The notes beneath the pieces were generated by a model. The model saw only the letters and a program-made list of their open reading frames with translations, was not told where the DNA came from and made no database searches. From contig JALOLD010000014.1 of NCBI GenBank assembly GCA_025456145.1, forward strand, positions 1 through 64,000: DNA of 64,000 nt. Reading direction: 5' to 3'. Position numbers and translations under genes: made by a program. Positions 8,176-17,006 of the stretch are shown one piece after another (position 1 is the stretch's first letter; every line of letters begins with the position of its first letter). Origin of the DNA: Thermoanaerobaculales bacterium (GTDB lineage Bacteria; Acidobacteriota; Thermoanaerobaculia; Thermoanaerobaculales; Sulfomarinibacteraceae).

Positions 8176-8337
8176 ATGGCGAACAAGGGACACCGCATCA
8201 CCGTCAAGCTCAAGAGCACCGAGAGCCCCTACATGTACTCGGTGAAGAAGAACAAGCAGAACACCCCCGACCGGCTGGAGCTCAAGAAGTACGACCCGAT
8301 CGTGCGCAAGCACGTGACCTTCAAAGAGAGCCGCTGA
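8176..8337 (+). CDS. rpmG: 50S ribosomal protein L33, zinc-free type
   Basis: A 53-residue ribosomal protein: it starts MANKGHRITVKLKSTES and contains KNKQNTPDRLELKKYDP and a terminal HVTFKESR. The family's CxxC pairs are absent, so this is the C-minus form that does not bind zinc, similar in length and ending to the E. coli protein. The Shine-Dalgarno tggagga precedes the ATG. It stands alone rather than with secE-nusG. Zinc-free paralogues are often zinc-regulated in other bacteria, but the strong promoter here suggests the main copy. Confidence 0.95.
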   Translation: MANKGHRITVKLKSTESPYMYSVKKNKQNTPDRLELKKYDPIVRKHVTFKESR

Positions 8338-8379
8338 CCGAAGTTACCGGAGGGCGCCGGCCGGCCCAGGCCGGTGATG

Positions 8380-8420
8380 AAGGCCCGGACCCCGCACGAC
8401 ATCGCAGTGGTCCGGGCCTT
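8380..8420 (+). terminator. Stem-loop after rpmG
   Basis: Perfect 12-bp arms aaggcccggacc (8380-8391) and ggtccgggcctt (8409-8420) with a 17-nt loop, 43 nt after the rpmG stop codon. No T-run follows, so Rho may assist if it is a terminator. Confidence 0.6.
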
Positions 8421-8496
8421 GCTGCGTCCGGACCCGATGCGACGCCCGAGCCCGGACCAAGCCCATCCCCTTGAGTCAGGGAAGGGGTGCTTTCGC

Positions 8497-8532
8497 TCCC
8501 GTTCCCGATCCCGTTCCCGTTCCCGATCCCGA
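8497..8532. repeat. (TCCCGN)n hexamer array
   Basis: About six units of gttccc/gatccc type hexamers. A related run of gggatc units in inverted orientation lies at 8672-8693. Both are in the 450-bp gap before the HD-GYP gene, which holds no credible ORF. Confidence 0.7.
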
Positions 8533-8557
8533 TGCGACGTCCGGTAATCCGTCGCAA

Positions 8558-8594
8558 CCACGAAGACACAAAGACACGAAGGCGAGCACGAAGG
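8558..8594. repeat. CACGAAGACAC-type AG-rich repeat
   Basis: ccacgaagacacaaagac followed by acgaagg and a second cgaagg unit: a short purine-rich tandem of 7- to 9-base units. I recall similar CACGAAGACACGAAG strings in intergenic DNA of unrelated environmental bacteria. Its translation on the minus strand gives a spurious LRVFVSS-type peptide. A small ggcctcccgcc-type hairpin follows at about 8607. Confidence 0.6.
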
Positions 8595-8747
8595 TACTGG
8601 TGACGCGGGCCTCCCGCCCGCAGCTCGGCCATCGACTGGATCGAGTTGCCGACGGCCGGGGCGCGCGTGAGTCGGGATCGGGATCGGGAACGGTCAGAAC
8701 CTGAGCCATCCGGATAGGTATGGTCCGGGCTAGAGATCGCGATTCGG

Positions 8748-8753
8748 TATCAT
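8748..8753 (+). promoter_or_regulatory. -10 box of the HD-GYP gene
   Basis: TATCAT overlaps the possible upstream ATG at 8752, which therefore cannot be on the mRNA. This supports the ATG at 8788 as the true start. Confidence 0.55.
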
Positions 8754-8787
8754 GGTGGGGTCGCCTGCGGAAGGAGGGGCCGCGCCG

Positions 8788-10077
8788 ATGGACGTCCTCA
8801 GGGAGTTCCTCGAGTTCATCGAGTCCTCCAGACCCGAGCCGGTGGGCCGCCTGCTCCGGCGCGTCCTGCTCAAGAGCCGTGAGCTCACCGGCGCCGAGGC
8901 CGGGACGATTTTCATCGTCCGCGGTCGCGGCGCGACCCGGCGGCTCGAGGCGGCCGACTCGCAGAACGATGTCGTACCGGTCACGTCGGCGACCTTCGTG
9001 CTGCCGATCACCACCTCGTCGATCGCCGGCTACACCGCGGCGACCGGCGAGACGGTCTTCGTCGACGACCTCTACGAGCTGCCGGAGGAGGTCCCCTTCA
9101 CCTTCGACCGGAGCTTCGACCGCCGCCACGGCTACCGCAGCCGCTCGATGCTCTGCTTTCCCCTGCTCAACTACGACCGCAGGGTGGTCGGGGTGGTCCA
9201 GCTGATCAACCGCCGGGTCGAGGGCCACGACCGTCCGGCTGCCTTCGGCGACGAGCAGGCCGGGCTCATCGTGCCGGTCAACCACATCGTCGGTGCGGCG
9301 ATCGAGCGCGCCGACATGCTCGAGCGGATCCGCGCCCAGAACGTCCGGCTGCGCGACCGCAACCGCACCCTCGCCGAGCAGAGGGCGCGGATCGCCGCCC
9401 TCCAGGACGAGACCGAGGACGCCTTCCGGCTGTCGATCAACCTGCTCGCGCGGGCCGCCGAGGTCCACGACCGGGACACCGCGGCGCACGTGCTCAGGGT
9501 CAACGAGTACTCCCACTTCATCGCCTCCGAGCTCGGCATGCCGGCCGCCTTCTGCGACGAGATCCGCTACTCGGCCCAGCTCCACGATGTCGGCAAGATG
9601 AGCGTCGACGGGCGGGTGCTGCGCAAGCGCGGGCCCCTCGACGACGAGGAGCGCGCCGAGATGTGCCGCCACCCCGAGTACGGTTTCCAGATCCTCGAGC
9701 CCTCCGACCGGCTCCAGATGGCGGCGTCGATCGCGCTCAACCACCACGAGCGTTGGGACGGCACGGGCTACCCCAACCGGCGGCGCGGCGAGGAGATCCC
9801 GATCGAGGCGCGGATCGTCGCCCTGGCCGACATCTACGACGCGCTCCGCTCGCCACGTCCCTACAAGCCGGGCCTCGACCACGAGCGGACCGTGCGGATC
9901 CTCGCCGAGGGCGACGACCGGCTCGACCCCGAGGGCCACCTCGACCCGACGCTGCGGGTGCTGTTCGCCGCGCGGCACGCCGGCCTGGCCGAGATCTGGG
10001 ACCGCTTCTCGCCGTCAGCTGCGGAGGCCGAGGCGGGCCCCGATCACTCGTCCTCGAGCCTCACCGCGGTCCCGTAG
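8788..10077 (+). CDS. GAF / HD-GYP cyclic-di-GMP phosphodiesterase
   Basis: A 429-residue cytoplasmic signalling protein. Residues about 10-175 form a GAF sensor domain (ELTGAEAGTIFIV, GYRSRSMLCFPLLN, VVGVVQLINR). Residues about 190-220 are a coiled-coil linker. The rest is an HD-GYP domain with HDRDTAAHVLRV, the metal pair in QLHDVGKM, RHPEYGFQIL and NHHERWDGTGYP, which carries the diagnostic GYP. All expected catalytic residues are visible, so hydrolysis of c-di-GMP is likely. The start is set by aaggagg at 8770-8776. The 3' end overlaps the convergent YbjQ gene by 34 bp. The signal sensed by the GAF domain is unknown. Confidence 0.92.
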   Translation: MDVLREFLEFIESSRPEPVGRLLRRVLLKSRELTGAEAGTIFIVRGRGATRRLEAADSQNDVVPVTSATFVLPITTSSIAGYTAATGETVFVDDLYELPEEVPFTFDRSFDRRHGYRSRSMLCFPLLNYDRRVVGVVQLINRRVEGHDRPAAFGDEQAGLIVPVNHIVGAAIERADMLERIRAQNVRLRDRNRTLAEQRARIAALQDETEDAFRLSINLLARAAEVHDRDTAAHVLRVNEYSHFIASELGMPAAFCDEIRYSAQLHDVGKMSVDGRVLRKRGPLDDEERAEMCRHPEYGFQILEPSDRLQMAASIALNHHERWDGTGYPNRRRGEEIPIEARIVALADIYDALRSPRPYKPGLDHERTVRILAEGDDRLDPEGHLDPTLRVLFAARHAGLAEIWDRFSPSAAEAEAGPDHSSSSLTAVP

Positions 10078-10364
10078 GCGAGCAGCTCGGCCGCCCCCGT
10101 CATCAGCATCGAGGTCATGAAGCGGGTGCCGACGACCGCGTCGGCGCCGAGCTCCCGGGCCTCCTCGACCATCCGGTCGAGGGCCTGCTCGCGAGCCTCG
10201 GCCATCATCTTGGTGTACTCCGAGATCTCGCCGCCGACGATGTTCCGGAGGACCGCGGTGATGTCCCGACCGATGTGACGGGCGCGGATGGTGTTGCCGC
10301 GGACCAGCCCGAGAGTCCGGGCGATGCGTTTGCCGGCGACGGTGTGGGTCGTCGTGACGATCAT
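10044..10364 (-). CDS. YbjQ/UPF0145 family protein
   Basis: A 106-residue protein of the UPF0145 (DUF74) family: MIVTTTHTVAGKRIARTLGLVRGNTIRARHIG, then GADAVVGTRFMTS. Members are small pentamer-forming proteins of unknown function. The Shine-Dalgarno gggagg and an ATGA overlap with the anti-sigma gene make it the third gene of an ECF sigma operon. It may belong to that stress response, but this is inference from position only. Confidence 0.88.
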   Translation of the reverse strand: MIVTTTHTVAGKRIARTLGLVRGNTIRARHIGRDITAVLRNIVGGEISEYTKMMAEAREQALDRMVEEARELGADAVVGTRFMTSMLMTGAAELLAYGTAVRLEDE

Positions 10365-10804
10365 TTCTGCACCTCCCGGTAGCGATCGGTCCGCGCCGAA
10401 CGAAGCCGGTCGACGAGGACCGAGACGAAGACCAGACCGACGCCGAGCAGCCCGCCAAAGACGATCAGCTTGGCCGTCAGGTCCTCCGGCGAGGTGGCGA
10501 GCTGCCACAGCGCAAAGCCGGTGGTCGCGGCCGCCCAGAAGGCCAGCACGAGCCAGCCGAGGCCGCGGCTGAGGCCGGAGAGGAGGCCGCGCGGACGCTC
10601 ATCCCATTCGAGATCGCGAGGGTGATCGAGCCGTGTCGTCATGGTTGCCTCCCGGAGCCTGAGGAGCTCGTCCGACACCGCCCGGCAGGCGGCGCAGTCC
10701 TCGAGATGGAGCCGGACGCGCTGGTCGGCGGCCTGGGTCAGCTCGCCGTCGAGGAAGCCGGAGAGCTGGGTCTGGTCGAAGCCGTTCGGGCAGGTGGTGG
10801 TCAT
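10361..10804 (-). CDS. Membrane anti-sigma factor with zinc-finger motif
   Basis: 147 residues. The N-terminal LSGFLDGELTQ and RLHLEDCAACRAVSDEL give the HxxxCxxC zinc-binding anti-sigma (ZAS / zf-HC2) motif. Two membrane helices follow (around WLVLAFWAAATTGFALW and LIVFGGLLGVGLVFVSVLV). It should hold the adjacent sigma factor at the inner face of the membrane. It overlaps the sigma gene and the YbjQ gene by ATGA at each end, so all three are translationally coupled. The end is cytoplasmic, so signal input is likely cytoplasmic or membrane redox rather than periplasmic. Confidence 0.88.
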   Translation of the reverse strand: MTTTCPNGFDQTQLSGFLDGELTQAADQRVRLHLEDCAACRAVSDELLRLREATMTTRLDHPRDLEWDERPRGLLSGLSRGLGWLVLAFWAAATTGFALWQLATSPEDLTAKLIVFGGLLGVGLVFVSVLVDRLRSARTDRYREVQK

Positions 10805-11379
10805 GGGGCGCCTCCCCGGGTCCGCCTCGAGACCTCGTCGGCGAGCCGGCGCCGCGCGCGGTGGAGCCTCGACATCACGGTGCCACGCGGGATGCCGAGC
10901 GCGCGGCTGACCTCGTCGTAGCTCAAGCCCTCGAAGTCGCGGAGCACGATGATCTCGCGCTGGCCCTCGTCGAGCGCGGCGAGGCAGCGCCAGACCAGCC
11001 GCTGCAGCTCGTGGCGCCGGGCCCGCGCCTCCGGATCGGGGGCGGGGTCGGCGGGCTCGACGACCAGGTCATCGGTGGATCGGTGGAGCGGCTCGAGGCG
11101 GCGGACCCGTCGGCGCCGGGCGGCGTCGCGGACGAGGTTACGCGTGATCTCGGCGACCCACGGTGCGAGGGGCCGCCGGGGGTCGAAGCGCTCGGCGGCC
11201 TGCAGGCAGCGCAGCGCGGCATCCTGGGCGATGTCACGGGCGGTTTCCGGATCGCCGGTCAGCCGCACCGCTACCCGCCAGGCGATGGCGGCGCATTCGC
11301 GCGCCAGCGTCTCGCGGTTCCGGGCGTCATCCGACGCGCCGGCGGCGACGATCGGCGGCGGGTTCACCAGGGCTTCCAT
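10801..11379 (-). CDS. ECF RNA polymerase sigma factor
   Basis: 192 residues with region 2 (GDPETARDIAQDAALRCLQ, then PLAPWVAEITRNLVRD) and region 4 (LRDFEGLSYDEVSRALGIPR and GTVMSRLHRARRRL). It is followed by its anti-sigma gene with an ATGA overlap. A TACACT -10 at 11385-11390 ends only 5 nt before the ATG, so the mRNA looks leaderless. Autoregulation is usual in the family but I cannot identify an ECF-type promoter. Confidence 0.93.
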   Translation of the reverse strand: MEALVNPPPIVAAGASDDARNRETLARECAAIAWRVAVRLTGDPETARDIAQDAALRCLQAAERFDPRRPLAPWVAEITRNLVRDAARRRRVRRLEPLHRSTDDLVVEPADPAPDPEARARRHELQRLVWRCLAALDEGQREIIVLRDFEGLSYDEVSRALGIPRGTVMSRLHRARRRLADEVSRRTRGGAP

Positions 11380-11433
11380 GCACGAGTGTACGCGCCTGGC
11401 CGGCGGCTATTCCCCGCTCGAGCCCGATCCGGG

Positions 11434-14085
11434 TCACTTCCTGCGCCGCGGGGCGCGCTTCGGCTTCTTCGCCCGGGGGTCCTTGCCCTGGGCCCGGAGC
11501 TTGGCCTCGCGCTGGGCGATCAGCTCGACCGCCTGCTCGAGGGTCACCGCCTCGGGGTCGACGCCCTTCGGCACGGTCGCGTTGACCGTGCCGTCGGTGA
11601 CGTAGGGCCCGTACCGCCCGGTCCGGACCTCGAGGCTCGCGCCGCCGGCGGGGTGGGGGCCGAGCTGCTTGACGAGGGCCGCGGCGGCTCGCCGGCCGAC
11701 CTTCTTGGGCTCGCGGAGCAGCGCGACCGCGGCCTCGACGGTGAGGTCGCGGAGGCTGTCGTGGTCGGGCAGCGAACGGCTCTCGCTCCCCATCGAGACA
11801 TAGGGGCCGTAGCGCCCGACCCGGGCGGTGATGACCTCGCCGGTCTCCGGGTGCCGGCCGATCTCGCGCGGGTACGAAAGCAGCATCACCGCGTCGTCGA
11901 GGGTCAGCCCGTCGGGGCTCATCCCGGGCCACAGGCTGGCCATCCGGGGCTTGACCTCGCCGCCGTTCTCGCCGAGCTGGACGTAGGGTCCGTACCGACC
12001 CTCGCGGAGGAGGACCGCGTCGCCCGACTCGGGGTGGTTGCCGAGGTTGCGGCCGCCCTCCGCGGCCTGGCGGACGAGGTCGAGGGCGCGCGCCACGCTG
12101 AGCTCGTCGGGCGCCAGCTCGTCGGGCACCGTCGCCCGCGGCCCGTCCTCGCCGAGCTGGACATAGGGGCCCCAGCGGCCGATCCGGACGACCACCTCGA
12201 GGCCGTCCTCGGTCGCGCCGATCGGGATCGTCGACGCCTCCTTCGGGTGGATCCCCTCGACGGTCTCGGTGAGCAGGCCCTGGAGCCCGGCGCGCATGAT
12301 CGGCCGGGCGTCGCCACCGGTCGAGCCGCCGAAGTAGAAGTCGCGCAGCCAGGGCACCGGCTCGCGCTGGCCGCTGGCGATCGCATCGAGCTCGTCCTCC
12401 ATGCGGGCGGTGAAGTCGTAGTCGACGAGGTCCGGCAGGTGGCGCTCGAGCAGCCGGACGACCGCGATCGCGGTGAAGGTCGGCACCAGGGCCTGGCCCT
12501 TGTGCCAGACATAGCCGCGGTCCTGGATGGTCTGGATGATCGACGCGTAGGTCGAGGGCCGGCCGATGCCGCGCGCCTCGAGCTCCTTGACCAGGGTCGC
12601 CTCGGTGTAGCGCGGCGCCGGCTGGGTGGCGTGGTCGGTGGCGGAGACCTCGGCGGCCTCGAGCACCTGGCCGACCGCCAGCCGCGGCAGCAGGGTCTCG
12701 CGATCCGGCAGATCGGCGCGGGGGTCGTCGGTTCCCTCGACATAGGCGCGCAGGAAGCCCGGAAAGGTGATGACCTTGCCCGAGGTGGCGAGCACCGCCG
12801 TGCCGCGCTCGGCGGTCGGGGCGGTGATCGCGACATCGGTCTTGACCCCGGCGGCGTCGGGCATCTGCGAGGCGAGCGTCCGCTTCCAGATCAGCTCGTA
12901 TAGCCGGAGCTGGTCCGAGTCGAGGGCGCCGGCCAGGCTCTTCGGCGTGCGGAAGCGTTCACCGGCCGGCCGGATCGCCTCGTGCGCCTCCTGCGCCGCC
13001 TTCGACTTCGAGGTGTAGTAGCGGGGCTTGTCGGGCAGGTAGGCGTCGCCGTAGAGCTCGCCGACCTGGGCCCGCGCCGCGTGGAGCGCCTCGCCCGACA
13101 GGGTCACCGAGTCGGTCCGCATGTAGGTGATGTAGCCGTTCTCGTAGAGGCTCTGGGCCACCCGCATCGTGCGCTGGGCGTTGAAGCGGAGCTTGCGGGC
13201 CGCCTCCTGCTGCAGCGTCGAGGTCATGAAGGGTGGGTAGGGGCGGGTGGTGAAGGGCTTCTCCTTGACCTCGTCGACGGTGAATCGGGCGCTGCCGAGC
13301 TCGCCCGCCACCGCCGCCGCGGTCGCGCTGTCGAGGACCAGCACCCGGTCGTTCTTCGGCCGTCCGGTCTCCGGGTCGAAGTCCTTGCCCTCGGCCACCT
13401 TGCAGCCGTCGAGCTCGACGATGCGAGCGCTGAAGGACGGCTCGTCGCCGACCGCGAAGCGCGCCTCGATCCGGCTGAAGCCGGCCTCGACGAAGCGCAT
13501 CCGCGCCTCCTCGCGGGCGACGATCAACCGGGTCGCGACCGACTGGACCCGCCCCGCCGAGAGCTTCGGCCGCAGCTTCCGCCAGAGTACCGGCGAGATC
13601 TCGTAGCCGACCAGCCGGTCGAGGATCCGGCGCGCCTCCTGGGCCGCGACCAGCCGGTCGTCGATCGACCGGGGCTGCTCGAGGGCGTGGGCGATCGCCG
13701 CCCGGGTGATCTCGTGGAAGACCAGCCGCTTGACCGGGATCGCCGGCTTGAGCACCTCGACGAGGTGCCAGGCGATGGCCTCCCCCTCGCGGTCCTCGTC
13801 GGTCGCGAGGTAGAGCTCGGTGGCGCCCTTGAGCTTTTTTCTGAGGGTGTCGACCTGCTTCTTCTTGCCGGCCGGGATGATGTAGAGCGGCCTGAAGTCG
13901 TGCTCGACGTCGACGCCGAGCCGGGCCCAGCCCTCGCCCTTGTGCTTGGCCGGGATCTCGGAGGCGGTTCCGGGCAGATCGCGGATGTGGCCGATCGACG
14001 ACTCGACCTCGAACCCGTCCCCGAGGAAACGCGAGATCGTACGGGCCTTCGCCGGGGACTCGACGATGATCAGTGCATGCGCCAT
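11434..14085 (-). CDS. topA: DNA topoisomerase I (type IA)
   Basis: An 883-residue enzyme that relaxes negative supercoils. The Toprim domain starts at MAHALIIVESPAKARTISRFLG and includes ATDEDREGEAIAWHL. The catalytic Tyr lies in NGYITYMRTDSVTLS. The usual C-terminal four-Cys zinc fingers are replaced by four zinc-free repeats, each with GR(Y/W)GPYV (near residues 628, 690, 775 and 835), and a Lys/Arg-rich tail. I chose the ATG at 14085. A TTGACA (14118-14123), a 17-bp spacer and a weak TTTGCT (14095-14100) end 9 nt upstream. Confidence 0.95.
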   Translation of the reverse strand: MAHALIIVESPAKARTISRFLGDGFEVESSIGHIRDLPGTASEIPAKHKGEGWARLGVDVEHDFRPLYIIPAGKKKQVDTLRKKLKGATELYLATDEDREGEAIAWHLVEVLKPAIPVKRLVFHEITRAAIAHALEQPRSIDDRLVAAQEARRILDRLVGYEISPVLWRKLRPKLSAGRVQSVATRLIVAREEARMRFVEAGFSRIEARFAVGDEPSFSARIVELDGCKVAEGKDFDPETGRPKNDRVLVLDSATAAAVAGELGSARFTVDEVKEKPFTTRPYPPFMTSTLQQEAARKLRFNAQRTMRVAQSLYENGYITYMRTDSVTLSGEALHAARAQVGELYGDAYLPDKPRYYTSKSKAAQEAHEAIRPAGERFRTPKSLAGALDSDQLRLYELIWKRTLASQMPDAAGVKTDVAITAPTAERGTAVLATSGKVITFPGFLRAYVEGTDDPRADLPDRETLLPRLAVGQVLEAAEVSATDHATQPAPRYTEATLVKELEARGIGRPSTYASIIQTIQDRGYVWHKGQALVPTFTAIAVVRLLERHLPDLVDYDFTARMEDELDAIASGQREPVPWLRDFYFGGSTGGDARPIMRAGLQGLLTETVEGIHPKEASTIPIGATEDGLEVVVRIGRWGPYVQLGEDGPRATVPDELAPDELSVARALDLVRQAAEGGRNLGNHPESGDAVLLREGRYGPYVQLGENGGEVKPRMASLWPGMSPDGLTLDDAVMLLSYPREIGRHPETGEVITARVGRYGPYVSMGSESRSLPDHDSLRDLTVEAAVALLREPKKVGRRAAAALVKQLGPHPAGGASLEVRTGRYGPYVTDGTVNATVPKGVDPEAVTLEQAVELIAQREAKLRAQGKDPRAKKPKRAPRRRK

Positions 14086-14094
14086 AGGCTGCAC

Positions 14095-14123
14095 AGCAAA
14101 GCCGACCGCGCCCGCCTTGTCAA
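14095..14123 (-). promoter_or_regulatory. Probable topA promoter
   Basis: On the minus strand TTGACA at 14118-14123, a spacer of 17 bp and TTTGCT at 14095-14100. The -35 is perfect and the -10 is weak, as often seen at supercoiling-sensitive topA promoters. Confidence 0.5.
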
Positions 14124-14270
14124 GCTCGGCGGCGGCGCCGGGGGCCGCGGACGGCCCGTCGACCGTGGCGTAAGATCATCGAAACAATGGGTTTTTGATC
14201 GTCGCCGCAGGGCCTCGAGGTCGCATCGCGGAGACCGGGATCGCCGGAAGGCCTCTGCTATCATGCGCCG

Positions 14271-16949
14271 ATGTCGCCGGCCCCGGACGGCGACGGCTCG
14301 CCGGAGGGGCGCATGGCCGAGATTCCCGAGAGGTACGAGCACCACGAGGTCGAAGAGACCTGGCGGAAGCGCTGGGAGTCATCGGGGATCCACCGTTGGG
14401 ACCCGACCCTGCCGCGCGACGCCACCTTCGTCGTCGACACCCCGCCGCCGACCGTGTCGGGCTCGCTCCACGTCGGTCACGTCTTCAGCTACACCCACCA
14501 GGACCTGATCGTCCGCTACCAGAGGATGCGCGGCAAGAACATCGCCTACCCGATGGGCTGGGACGACAACGGCCTGCCCACCGAGCGCCGGGTGCAGAAC
14601 CTGCTCGGGATCCGCTGCAACCCGACCCTGCCCTACGACCCCGAGTGGCGGCCCCACCCCGAGGGCGGCAAGCGCAAGGAGATCGAGGAGGTCTCGCGGC
14701 GCAACTTCATCGAGGCCTGCGGTCTGGTGACCGCCGAGGACGAAAAGGCCTTCGAGCACCTGTGGCGCCACCTCGGGCTCTCGCTCGACTGGAGCGAGCA
14801 GTACGCGACCATCGACGACCACTGCCGGCGGATCTCGCAGCTCAGCTTTCTCGACCTGGTCGAGCGCGGCGAGGTCTACAACCTCGAGTCGCCGACCATG
14901 TGGGACATCGACTTCCAGACCGCGGTCGCCCAGGCCGAGGTCGAGGACCGGCCCCGCCAGGGGCTGTTCTTCGACCTCCGCTTCGGCGTCGAGGGGGGCG
15001 GCGAGCTGCTCATCGCGACGACCCGCCCCGAGCTGCTCGGCGCCTGCATCGCGGTCGTCGCCCACCCCGACGACGAGCGCTACCGGCCGCTCTTCGGCCG
15101 TCACGCCATCACCCCGCTCTATGGCGCCCGGGTGCCGATCGTCGCCGCCGAGCACGCCGACCCGGCCAAGGGCACCGGCATCCTCATGGTCTGCACCTTC
15201 GGCGACGCGATGGACGTCGAGTGGTGGAAGGCCTCGGGGCTGCCGGTCAAGCAGCTCATCGGTCGCGACGGCCGGATCCTGCCGGCGACGATCGGCGAGC
15301 CGCCCTTCGCCAGCGTCGACCCGGGCGCTGCCCAGCGGGCCCACGACGAGATCGCCGGGCTGACCGTCACCAAGGCCAAGCAGCGGATCGCCGAGCTCCT
15401 GGCGGCCGACGGCAGCCTCCCGGGCTGGCCGGGGGCGGCGCTGGCCGGCGAGCCCAAGCCGACCGACCAGGTGGTCAAGTTCTACGAGAAGGGCGACCGG
15501 CCGCTCGAGTTCGTGCCGACCCGCCAGTGGTTCATCCGGGTCCTCGACCACAAGTCGGAGCTGCTCGCCCAGGGCGACAAGATCCAGTGGCACCCGGCGC
15601 ACATGAAGAGCCGCTACAGCCACTGGGTCGAGGGCCTCAACCAGGACTGGTGCATCTCGCGCCAGCGCTACTTCGGGGTCCCCTTCCCGGTCTGGTACGC
15701 GGTTCGCGACGACGGCGCGCCCGACCACTCGCGACCGATCTACGGCGAGCGCTCGAGCCTCCCGGTCGACCCGCTGACCGACTGCCCGCCGGGCTACGTC
15801 GAGGAGCAGCGGGACCGGCCCGGCGGCTTCACCGCCGAGCCCGATGTCATGGACACCTGGGCGACCTCGTCGTTGACCCCGCAGATCCAGAGCCACTGGG
15901 GGGTCGACGACGAGCGGCACCACCGCCTCTTCCCGATGGACATCCGCCCCCAGGCGCACGACATCATCCGGACCTGGGCCTTCTACACGATCGTCAAGGC
16001 CTGGATGCACTCGGGCGAGATCCCCTGGTACCACGTCGTGCTGTCGGGCTGGATCCTCGACCCCGACCGCAAGAAGATGTCGAAGTCCAAGGGCAACGTG
16101 GTCACCCCGGACGACCTGCTCGTCGAGTACTCCTCGGACGCGGTCCGCTACTGGGCGGCGCGCGCCCGGCTCGGGACCGACACCGCCTTCGACCCCGGTG
16201 TCTTCAAGATCGGCAAGCGGCTCGCGACCAAGGTCTTCAACGCCAGCCGGTTCGTGCTCGGTCAGCTCGACCGGGTGGTCGGCGCCGGCGACCCGCCGGG
16301 CCTCGAGCAGATCGTCGAGCCCCTCGACCGGGCGCTGGTCGAGCGGCTGCGATCGGTGGTCGACCAGGCGACCCGCGCCTTCGACGCCTTCGACTACGCC
16401 TCGGCGCTCCAGGTCGTCGAGGAGGCGTTCTGGAGCTTCTGCGACCACTATCTCGAGCTGGTCAAGCTGCGCTCCTACGCCGAGGAGGACTCGGCGGGAC
16501 GGCGCTCGGCGGTGGCGACCCTGGGGTTCGCGCTGCGGACCTTCCTCAAGCTGCTCGCCCCGTTCCTGCCCTTCGTCACCGAGGAGGTCTGGTCGTGGCG
16601 GTTCGCCACGCGGGCCGAGCCGAGCATCCACACCGCGCGCTGGCCGGCCGCCGCCGAGGCGGCTGTGGTCGGCGCGCCCGACGAGGAGGGCGCCTACGAG
16701 GCGGCGGTCGAGGTGCTGGCGGCGATCCGCGGCGCCAAGACGACCGCCCAGAAGAGCCTGCGCTGGCCGGTCGCCCGGCTCGCCATCGCCGGTCCGGAGC
16801 ACCACCGCCGGGCCCTCGCGTCGGTGCTCTCCGACGTGCTGCGCGCCGGCAACGTCGAGGCGGCCGGGGTGGCCGTCGAGGACGGCCCGGCGCCGGACGG
16901 CCAGCGCCTCGCGATCTCGGTCGAGCTCGCCGAGGCGATGCCGGAGTGA
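14271..16949 (+). CDS. valS: Valyl-tRNA synthetase
   Basis: Class Ia synthetase of 892 residues. The HIGH motif reads HVGH in PPPTVSGSLHVGHVFSYT, and KMSKS is in DRKKMSKSKGNVVTPDD. The sequence MGWDDNGLPTERRVQN marks the compact ValS subtype found in actinobacteria and some other phyla, rather than the E. coli type. An editing domain (TTRPELLGACIAVVAHPDD) is present, as is the anticodon-binding region, and there is no long C-terminal coiled coil. The start at 14271 is favoured by TATCAT at 14259-14264, 6 nt upstream with TGC before it, which gives a leaderless mRNA. An internal ATG at 14313 behind gaggggcgc is the alternative. Confidence 0.95.
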   Translation: MSPAPDGDGSPEGRMAEIPERYEHHEVEETWRKRWESSGIHRWDPTLPRDATFVVDTPPPTVSGSLHVGHVFSYTHQDLIVRYQRMRGKNIAYPMGWDDNGLPTERRVQNLLGIRCNPTLPYDPEWRPHPEGGKRKEIEEVSRRNFIEACGLVTAEDEKAFEHLWRHLGLSLDWSEQYATIDDHCRRISQLSFLDLVERGEVYNLESPTMWDIDFQTAVAQAEVEDRPRQGLFFDLRFGVEGGGELLIATTRPELLGACIAVVAHPDDERYRPLFGRHAITPLYGARVPIVAAEHADPAKGTGILMVCTFGDAMDVEWWKASGLPVKQLIGRDGRILPATIGEPPFASVDPGAAQRAHDEIAGLTVTKAKQRIAELLAADGSLPGWPGAALAGEPKPTDQVVKFYEKGDRPLEFVPTRQWFIRVLDHKSELLAQGDKIQWHPAHMKSRYSHWVEGLNQDWCISRQRYFGVPFPVWYAVRDDGAPDHSRPIYGERSSLPVDPLTDCPPGYVEEQRDRPGGFTAEPDVMDTWATSSLTPQIQSHWGVDDERHHRLFPMDIRPQAHDIIRTWAFYTIVKAWMHSGEIPWYHVVLSGWILDPDRKKMSKSKGNVVTPDDLLVEYSSDAVRYWAARARLGTDTAFDPGVFKIGKRLATKVFNASRFVLGQLDRVVGAGDPPGLEQIVEPLDRALVERLRSVVDQATRAFDAFDYASALQVVEEAFWSFCDHYLELVKLRSYAEEDSAGRRSAVATLGFALRTFLKLLAPFLPFVTEEVWSWRFATRAEPSIHTARWPAAAEAAVVGAPDEEGAYEAAVEVLAAIRGAKTTAQKSLRWPVARLAIAGPEHHRRALASVLSDVLRAGNVEAAGVAVEDGPAPDGQRLAISVELAEAMPE

Positions 16950-17006
16950 GCGGCCCGCGGGCGTGTTAGATTGTCGGGGATGATCCGCCGTCTGGGAGGT
17001 GCAGAG

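Noticed and set aside
8321-8632. A 103-codon minus-strand ORF with LRVFVSS
   Set aside because: It is a translation of the CACGAAGACAC repeat and hexamer array, with no start signal.
8752-8787. ATG at 8752 as start of the HD-GYP gene
   Set aside because: It overlaps the TATCAT -10 box. The ATG at 8788 has aaggagg at the right distance.
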